Below, one piece after another: positions 1-5,100 of a stretch of DNA of 7,344 nucleotides. The stretch is from an uncultured Verrucomicrobiota bacterium. GTDB lineage: Bacteria > Verrucomicrobiota > Kiritimatiellia > RFP12 > UBA3636. The position numbers were made by a program, and so were the translations under genes. Below the pieces are notes generated by a model. It was not told the DNA's origin, made no database searches, and was given only the letters and a program-made list of their open reading frames with translations. The DNA is taken from NCBI GenBank assembly GCA_946612175.1, contig CAMOEO010000153.1, positions 1-7,344 on the forward strand, given 5' to 3'. How positions within the stretch are numbered: position 1 is the stretch's first letter; every line of letters begins with the position of its first letter.

Positions 1-2
1 TT

Positions 3-374
3 CTCGGACTGGCGCCAGACCTGCTCGGACTGGGGCTGGACGCCGGCGACGGCGCAGAAGAGCGCGACCGCGCCGTCCAGGACGCGGAGCGAGCGCTCGA
101 CCTCGGCCGTGAAGTCGACGTGTCCAGGGGTGTCGATGATCGTCACCTGGTGGTCGCGCCAGAAGCACGTCGTGGCGGCGGAGCCGATCGTGATGCCGCG
201 CTCCTGCTCCTGGACCATGAAGTCCATCGTGGCGGCGCCGTCGTGCACCTCGCCGAGCTTGTGGTTCTCGCCGGTGTAGTAGAGGATGCGCTCCGTGGTG
301 GTGGTCTTGCCGCCGTCGATGTGGGCCATGATGCCGATGTTGCGGTATTTGTCGAGCGGGATCTTGCGTGGCAT
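3..374 (-). CDS. fusA: Elongation factor G, N-terminal 124 residues (3' part off the left edge)
   Basis: EF-G is the cytosolic GTPase that drives ribosomal translocation and, with ribosome recycling factor, splits ribosomes after termination. The 124 visible residues are the start of the G domain. The P-loop AHIDGGKTTTT spans residues 17-27, the switch I motif QERGITI is at 57-63, and the G3 motif DTPGHVDFT is at 81-89, with the catalytic His at 85. The stretch FCAVAGVQPQSEQVWRQ (106-122) is also typical of EF-G. The start ATG (372-374) is supported by the N-terminus MPRKIPLDKYRNIGIMAHID and by a Shine-Dalgarno AAGGAA (383-388) 8 nt upstream. The P-loop has Gly21 where most EF-G proteins have Ala. 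No rpsG precedes it; a tRNA gene lies divergently upstream, so this gene is not in the usual str operon order and could be a paralogue. Family assignment is certain; whether it is the housekeeping copy is not. Confidence 0.96.
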   Translation of the reverse strand, partial: MPRKIPLDKYRNIGIMAHIDGGKTTTTERILYYTGENHKLGEVHDGAATMDFMVQEQERGITIGSAATTCFWRDHQVTIIDTPGHVDFTAEVERSLRVLDGAVALFCAVAGVQPQSEQVWRQSE

Positions 375-382
375 AGCCGAGG

Positions 383-388
383 TTCCTT
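383..388 (-). promoter_or_regulatory. Ribosome binding site of the EF-G gene
   Basis: AAGGAA on the minus strand lies 8 nt before the ATG at 372-374. It is a good Shine-Dalgarno match and confirms the chosen start. Confidence 0.75.
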
Positions 389-469
389 GTGGTGTGGCGC
401 GCGCCGTCGGGGCGGGCGCCCGGGGTTGTGTGGTTCGTTGAGGGATGGGTTCGTGTAAAAACGCGCGGA

Positions 470-499
470 ATTCTAGCACAGAAGCCGCCCCGCGTTCAA
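470..499 (-). promoter_or_regulatory. Sigma-70-type promoter for the EF-G gene
   Basis: On the minus strand, -35 TTGAAC (494-499) is followed after 18 bp by -10 TAGAAT (470-475). The -10 is preceded by TGC (476-478), an extended -10. The predicted transcription start is near 463, giving a leader of about 89 nt that contains the AAGGAA ribosome binding site. The -35 matches consensus at 4 of 6 bases and the -10 at 5 of 6. It is back to back with the tRNA-Pro promoter, with only 13 bp between the two -35 hexamers. Confidence 0.7.
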
Positions 500-512
500 G
501 GGCTTTTTCCGC

Positions 513-541
513 TTGACACGCCCCCCGCGCTCTGCTATCCT
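513..541 (+). promoter_or_regulatory. Sigma-70-type promoter for tRNA-Pro
   Basis: A perfect -35 TTGACA (513-518) and -10 TATCCT (536-541) are separated by 17 bp, with an extended -10 TGC at 533-535. The predicted start is near 548, leaving a 5' leader of about 20 nt to be removed by RNase P. The discriminator after the -10 is almost all C and G, a property associated with growth-rate and stringent control of stable-RNA promoters; that regulation is inferred, not shown. Confidence 0.85.
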
Positions 542-567
542 CCCGCCCCGTTGCCACGCAACCCCTT

Positions 568-644
568 CGGAGTGTAGCGCAGACTGGTAGCGCGTTTGGT
601 TCGGGACCAAAAGGTCAAGAGTTCAAATCTCTTCACTCCGACCA
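568..644 (+). tRNA. tRNA-Pro, anticodon CGG, with encoded CCA
   Basis: This is a complete 77-nt cloverleaf. The acceptor stem CGGAGTG (568-574) pairs with CACTCCG (634-640). The D-stem GCGC (577-580) pairs with GCGC (590-593) around a loop containing GG. The anticodon stem TTTGG (595-599) pairs with CCAAA (607-611) around the 7-nt loop TTCGGGA, with anticodon CGG at 602-604. The variable loop is 5 nt, and the T-stem AAGAG/CTCTT encloses TTCAAAT (622-628). The discriminator is A (641) and CCA is encoded at 642-644. C1-G72 and a CGG anticodon fit bacterial tRNA-Pro. It decodes CCG. It is a single-gene transcription unit with its own promoter and terminator. Confidence 0.97.
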
Positions 645-648
645 CTTG

Positions 649-683
649 AACCCTAGGAAAACACCGCTTTTCCTAGGGTTTTT
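649..683 (+). terminator. Intrinsic terminator after tRNA-Pro, possibly shared with the convergent gene
   Basis: A perfect 13-bp stem (649-661 with 668-680) closes a 6-nt loop CACCGC and ends in five T residues (679-683). It begins only 4 nt after the tRNA CCA end. On the plus strand it is a strong Rho-independent terminator. The convergent glycosyltransferase stop codon is 12 bp away at 693, so the hairpin could also act on that transcript, but the minus-strand side lacks a proper T-run. Confidence 0.9.
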
Positions 684-692
684 CATTTCCGG

Positions 693-1841
693 CTAGGCTT
701 CGTAGAAGGCGGCGATCTCGCGTGCGGCGCGGTCCCAGGTGAGGCGCGCGGCGCGGCGGAGCCCCGCCGCGCGGAGTCGGGCGAGCTCCGCGGGGTCGGA
801 GAGCAGCGCGAGGATCGCCTCGGCCATCGCGGGGGCGCCGCCGGCGAGCGGGACGACGCGGGCCGCGTCGCCGGCGACCTCGGGGGCGGAGCCGCCGTCC
901 GTGCAGAGCACGGGCAGGCCGGAGGCGAACGCCTCGGCGATCTGGAGCCCGAAGCCCTCGTAGCGCGAGGGGTGGACGAGCAGATCGGCGGAGCGGTAGC
1001 GCGCGACGAGCTCCCGGAGGCCGACGGAGCCGGCGAAGTCGACGGACCCCGCCACGCCGAGCGCGCGGGCGAGGTCCTCCGCCTCGGGGTAGCGCGGATC
1101 GCGCGCGCCGGCGACGACGAGCCGCAGCGGCCACGGGGCGCGGGCGCGCGCCGCGGCGAACGCCTCGACGAGCAGCGGGACGTTCTTGTAGGGGTCGCGG
1201 CGGCCGACGTAGAGCAGGACGCGCTCCGCGGGGTCGTCCGCCGCGCGCGGGGGCGGGCGCCCCGCGGCGGCGGCGAAGAACGGGTCCGCGACGCCGTTGT
1301 GGACGGCGCGGACGCGGGCCGCGTCCGCGGGGGCGAGGCCGAGCGCGGCGACGAGGTCGCGGCGGGAGGTCTCGCTCACGGTGAGGAGCACGTCGGCGCG
1401 GCGCGCGGCCTCGCGGAGGCAGAGGCGGAAGAGGGGGCGCAGACGGGCCGTGCGGGAGGAGGGCGCGTAGTCCGGGACGACGAGCGGGATGACGTCGTGG
1501 ATCGTCGCCAGGCAGCGGACGCGGGCGCCGCCGCCGCGGCGCAGCGCGAGGTAGGGGACCATGAAGTTCGGCGCGTGGTAGACGTCGGCGCCGAGCGCGC
1601 GCAGGAGGCGCGGAAGCCGCGCCTGGTTCTTCGGCGAGAGGGGGCCGTAGGGAAGCGGGAGGGCGGAGGCGCGGCCGTCGCCGCGAACGAGCGCGGCGGC
1701 GTCGACGTCGGGGCGCACGAGGAACACGAAGCGCCGGTCCGGGAGCAGCTCGGGGAGGCGCATCGCCAGCTCGCGCGCATAGACGCCGATGCCGGAGGGC
1801 GTCGGCAGGATCCATCGGGCGTCGAAGACGGCGGTCTGCAT
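693..1841 (-). CDS. GT4-type glycosyltransferase (GT-B fold), 382 aa
   Basis: This is a complete retaining glycosyltransferase of the GT4 ("glycosyl transferases group 1") family. It would transfer a sugar from an activated donor at the cytoplasmic face; donor and acceptor cannot be told. The N-terminal acceptor domain starts FDARWILPTPSGIGVYAREL (6-25), with the Gly-rich loop usual here, and contains DVYHAPNF (86-93) and TIHDVIPL (113-120). The C-terminal donor domain contains YVGRRDPYKN (211-220), which supplies the conserved Arg and Lys, and HPSRYEGFGLQIAEAFASG (290-308), whose Glu295 and Glu303 form the EX7E motif. No signal peptide or membrane segment is visible. Length is normal. The ATG at 1839-1841 is preferred because the family N-terminus begins immediately after it. 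An in-frame TTG at 1875-1877 would add 12 unrelated residues and falls in the -35 element. There is no ribosome binding site, and the promoter implies a leaderless mRNA. It is a single gene with no glycan-synthesis neighbours in view. Confidence 0.93.
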   Translation of the reverse strand: MQTAVFDARWILPTPSGIGVYARELAMRLPELLPDRRFVFLVRPDVDAAALVRGDGRASALPLPYGPLSPKNQARLPRLLRALGADVYHAPNFMVPYLALRRGGGARVRCLATIHDVIPLVVPDYAPSSRTARLRPLFRLCLREAARRADVLLTVSETSRRDLVAALGLAPADAARVRAVHNGVADPFFAAAAGRPPPRAADDPAERVLLYVGRRDPYKNVPLLVEAFAAARARAPWPLRLVVAGARDPRYPEAEDLARALGVAGSVDFAGSVGLRELVARYRSADLLVHPSRYEGFGLQIAEAFASGLPVLCTDGGSAPEVAGDAARVVPLAGGAPAMAEAILALLSDPAELARLRAAGLRRAARLTWDRAAREIAAFYEA

Positions 1842-1848
1842 GGCGCCG

Positions 1849-1877
1849 ATTCTAGCAGATGGCGCCCCCCGCGGCAA
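1849..1877 (-). promoter_or_regulatory. Promoter for the glycosyltransferase gene, predicting a leaderless mRNA
   Basis: On the minus strand, -35 TTGCCG (1872-1877), a 17-bp spacer and -10 TAGAAT (1849-1854) are preceded by TGC (1855-1857). The predicted transcription start is about position 1842, one base before the ATG at 1839-1841. No Shine-Dalgarno-like sequence lies between the -10 and the ATG. The -10 with its TGC extension is identical to that of the EF-G gene in this window. Confidence 0.62.
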
Positions 1878-1994
1878 CCCGTCCGTGCAACGCCGGACGT
1901 CCTCCCGCGAGAAACCGCGGCGTCGTTTTTCCGGTGTCGGCGAGCACGCGGAAATCCGGTTTTTCGCGCATGTCCGCGGATGTCGATTTTTCGG

Positions 1995-2023
1995 TTGCGC
2001 CGCGCCCGAAAATATGCTTGAAT
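1995..2023 (+). promoter_or_regulatory. Probable promoter for the alpha-2-macroglobulin gene
   Basis: The -35 TTGCGC (1995-2000), a 17-bp spacer and -10 TTGAAT (2018-2023) are preceded by TGC (2015-2017). Each hexamer is only a 4 of 6 match, but the arrangement repeats that of the other three promoters here. The predicted start is near 2030, giving a leader of about 81 nt. An alternative -10, TATGCT at 2013-2018, overlaps it but has no good -35. A run of five T (1987-1991) lies just upstream and could aid polymerase binding. Confidence 0.45.
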
Positions 2024-2066
2024 GGAATCGAATGCCCCCGAAGTTCCGCGGGCGGTTTTCGATTCC
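2024..2066. repeat. Inverted repeat in the leader of the macroglobulin gene
   Basis: GGAATCGAA (2024-2032) and TTCGATTCC (2058-2066) are perfect 9-bp inverted copies separated by 25 bp. GCCC (2034-2037) and GGGC (2050-2053) could extend the pairing inside an internal loop. It spans the predicted transcription start, so it could be a regulator-binding dyad in DNA or, if transcription starts a few bases earlier, a hairpin at the 5' end of the mRNA. The function is unknown. Confidence 0.45.
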
Positions 2067-2098
2067 TTTTCCACTCTTCCGTTCACCCTTGATCTTTC

Positions 2099-2103
2099 AG
2101 GAG
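2099..2103 (+). promoter_or_regulatory. Ribosome binding site of the macroglobulin gene
   Basis: AGGAG lies 7 nt before the ATG at 2111-2113. This is a near-ideal Shine-Dalgarno sequence and spacing and fixes the start codon. Confidence 0.85.
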
Positions 2104-2110
2104 TTACGCC

Positions 2111-5100
2111 ATGTCCCCCCGCATTCCCGCCCGGTTTTCCCGCTACCTGCCCCATGCCCTCTGCGCCCTTGCGGGCGCCGGCCTCGCCTTCCTCGCCGCG
2201 CCGCCCCCGCCGCCCGGCGTCGAGGTGCTCGCGGACACCAACGACGACGTCCGCTTCTTCGACGTCGAGATCTCCGGCCTCCTCGACCGCGTCCAGTACG
2301 CGGAGGCCCTCTCCGCCTTCGCCACCGTCACCGTCGCGGGCGAGGCCGTCCCCTTCCACGCCACGACGTCCGCCACCCTCGGCGACCTCGGGCATTCTGC
2401 GGTCCTCGCCCCCGCCGCCCGCCCCGGCCGGGAGAAGGACGGGGACGCGGATCTGCTCTGGCGCACCAACCGCGTCGTCGTCACCCTCGCCGCCGGCATG
2501 CCCGTCGGCGGCGGGCGGACGCTGCGCCGCCCCTTCTCCCGGACGTTCGAGGCGCTCCCGCCCGTCGCCCCCGCCGAGCGGCTCGACCGCGAGGACCCCG
2601 CCGCGCCGCCGGAGCTCGCGTTCTCCTGCCGCGTGAGCGCGAACGGCGACGACGACGCGTTCGACGATCTCCGCCCCGTCCTGACGATCGACGCCAACCG
2701 CGACGTCTTCTCCCCCACCAACCTCCCCGCGAACCTCCCCGACTACGTCTCCCTCCTCTTCGAGGGAGCCCCCGTCCCCTTCACGTGGGAGCCCGGCCGC
2801 ACCTACAGCCCCGGCTGGCGCCGCCTCCACCTCCACCCCGAGCTGCCCGCCGCCGAGGGGCTCCTCGAGCTGCGCATCTCCCGCGACCTCCCGTTCGCCG
2901 ACGGCGCCGCGACCGCCCGCGACACGGTCTGGGCCGGCCGCTACGCCGCGACGCCCGTCCGCATCGAGGACGTCCAGGCCGAACCCGCCCCCTTCTCCGG
3001 CCGCGCCGCCGTGACGCTCTGGCTCAACCGCCGCGTCGACCCCGCGTCCCTCGCCTCCAACCTCCTCGTCTCGCCCTCCGCCGGAACGGTCCGCGCCGCC
3101 GACGCCGAGCGCGAATGGTACCACTGGGTCCGGGCCGAGAACCGCGGCATCGACGGCGTCTCCTGGCGCTACGAGCTCCAGGGCGACTTCCGCGCCGGCG
3201 GGCGCTACGCCTTCGCGCTCCCGGCCTCCGGGCTCGCCTCCCCCCGCGGCGCCGCCCGCGCCGCGTCCACCAACGCCGCCGTCGTCGTCGCCCCGAACCC
3301 CGCCCCCGCGCTCGAGTTCCTCGACGAGGGCCGCAACCTCGCGCGCCACGGCCGGGGCGGCGTCGCCCTCCGCACCGACCGCATCCCCGCCCTCCGCCTC
3401 TCCGTCGCCCGCGTCCTCCCCCAGAACCTCGTCCAGGCCCTCCGCCACTGGGGCCGCTGGAGCAACCCGCCCGAGGACTACTGCGACCGCGACTCCGTCC
3501 GCACCGCCGACCTGCCTGCCCTCCCGGCCGACCTCTCCTCCGCCGTCGCCACCAACGCCGTCGCGCTCGACGACTTCGCCCCCGCCGGCGAGCCCCGCCT
3601 CCCCGACGGCCTCTACCTGCTTCGCGCCGAGGGCCGCGACCCCGCGAACCCCGAGCGCGACCTGCCCTCCGACGCCCGCCTTGTCAACCGTTCCGACGTC
3701 GGCCTCTCCGTCCGCGTCCTCCCGCGCGCGATCGACGTCTGGGCCGTCCGCCTCTCCACCGCCGAGCCCCTCCCGGGCGCCCGCGCCACCGCCTACGCCG
3801 CCAACAACCGCGTCCTCGCCTCCGCCGTCGCCGGCGCCGACGGCGTCGCGACCGTCCCGCTCGCCGAGGGCGACGAGCCGTGGCTCGTCGCGGTCGAGAC
3901 GGACGACGGCGGCTACTCCTACCTCGCCCTGACCGACGAGGAGTACCTCGACGAGCTGCCCGAGCACCCCGTCGAGAACTTCCCCGCCGCCCCCGCCGAG
4001 CTCGATTGCTTCCTCTTCTCCGACCGCGGCATCTACCGCCACGGCGACGCCGTCCTCCTCCAGGGCCTCGTCCGCGACGCCTCCGGCGCCGCTCCCGCCC
4101 CGCTCCCGCTCTCGCTCGAGTTCGCCCGCCCCGACGGCATCGTCGTCGCCACCCTCGCCGTCCGCTCCGACGAGCGCGGCCACGTCGCCCTCCCCGACGG
4201 CGGCGCCTGGACGACGCCCGTCGAGCAGCCCTCCGGCAAGTGGACCGCGCGCCTCCGCCTCCCCGGCCGCGACGGCCGCGTCCTCGCCGAGCGCGCCTTC
4301 TCCGTCGAGGACTTCGTCCCGCCCCAGATCCGCGTCTTCTCCGAGGGCCTCCCCGCCGCCCTGCTCGGCCGCTCCGGCGCCTTCCCGCTCCTCGTCCGCT
4401 CCGAATACCTCTTCGGCGCCCCCGCCGCCGACCTGCGCGCCGAAGTCCGCCTCCAGGTCTCCCCGCGCCCGTTCCGCCCCGCCGGCTACGGCCCGCGCTG
4501 GCGCTTCGGCAGCGACCGCCGCGCCGTCGCCGAGACCGCCCGCCGCGCCGCCCGGGGCCGCCTCGACGCGAAGGGCGTCGGCGAATTCCGCCTCGACCGC
4601 CCCGAGCTCTCCGCCCCGCCCGCCGCCGCGCTGCGCCTCTCCGTCCAGTCCTCCGTCTTCGAGCTCGGCGGCCGCCCGATCTCCGACCTCGTCGCCCTCG
4701 ACTGGCACGTCTACCCGTGGTACCTCGGCGTCGAGACGCCCGGTCGCGCCGCCGAGCCTGGCGCCGAATACCCCGTCCGCGTCCGCCTCGTCGCCCCCGA
4801 CGGCGCCCCCGCCACCAACGCCGCCCCGCGCCTCCGCGCCGAGCTGCTCTCGGTCGACTGGGAGGACTACTGGGAGGCCGACGACGAAGGCCGCTGGGGC
4901 TGGCGCTGGCGCCGCGTCGAGCGCCGCGTCGGCGCCCCCCTCGAGGCCGTCGCCACCAACGCCGAGGCCCGCTTCGCCTTCCTCCTCCCGCCCGGCCGCC
5001 GCTCCTACGAGCTGCGCGTCGCCGCCCTCGACCTCGGCGAGCCCGCCGCCCCGGACGCGGAGAAGCCCGCCGCGGACGCCGCCGCGGCGCCCGCGCCCGC

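Noticed and set aside
120..458. A 112-codon plus-strand open frame opposite the start of EF-G
   Set aside because: The minus strand encodes unmistakable EF-G G-domain motifs; the plus-strand product has no recognisable features or ribosome binding site.
389..577. A 62-codon plus-strand open frame between EF-G and the tRNA
   Set aside because: It covers both divergent promoters and runs into the tRNA acceptor stem, so it is very unlikely to be translated.
1842..1877. A 12-residue N-terminal extension of the glycosyltransferase from a TTG codon at 1875-1877
   Set aside because: The extra residues are unlike the family N-terminus, and the TTG falls inside the predicted -35 hexamer, with no ribosome binding site before it.
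972..2021. A 349-codon plus-strand open frame opposite the glycosyltransferase gene
   Set aside because: It is antisense to a protein with an intact EX7E motif and GT4 domains, is compositionally skewed, and crosses the control region at 1842-2021.
2022..2636. A 204-codon plus-strand open frame overlapping the start of the macroglobulin gene in another frame
   Set aside because: It is Pro/Ser/Arg-rich low complexity, typical of an out-of-frame reading of GC-rich codons; the overlapping frame has the proper ribosome binding site and export signal.
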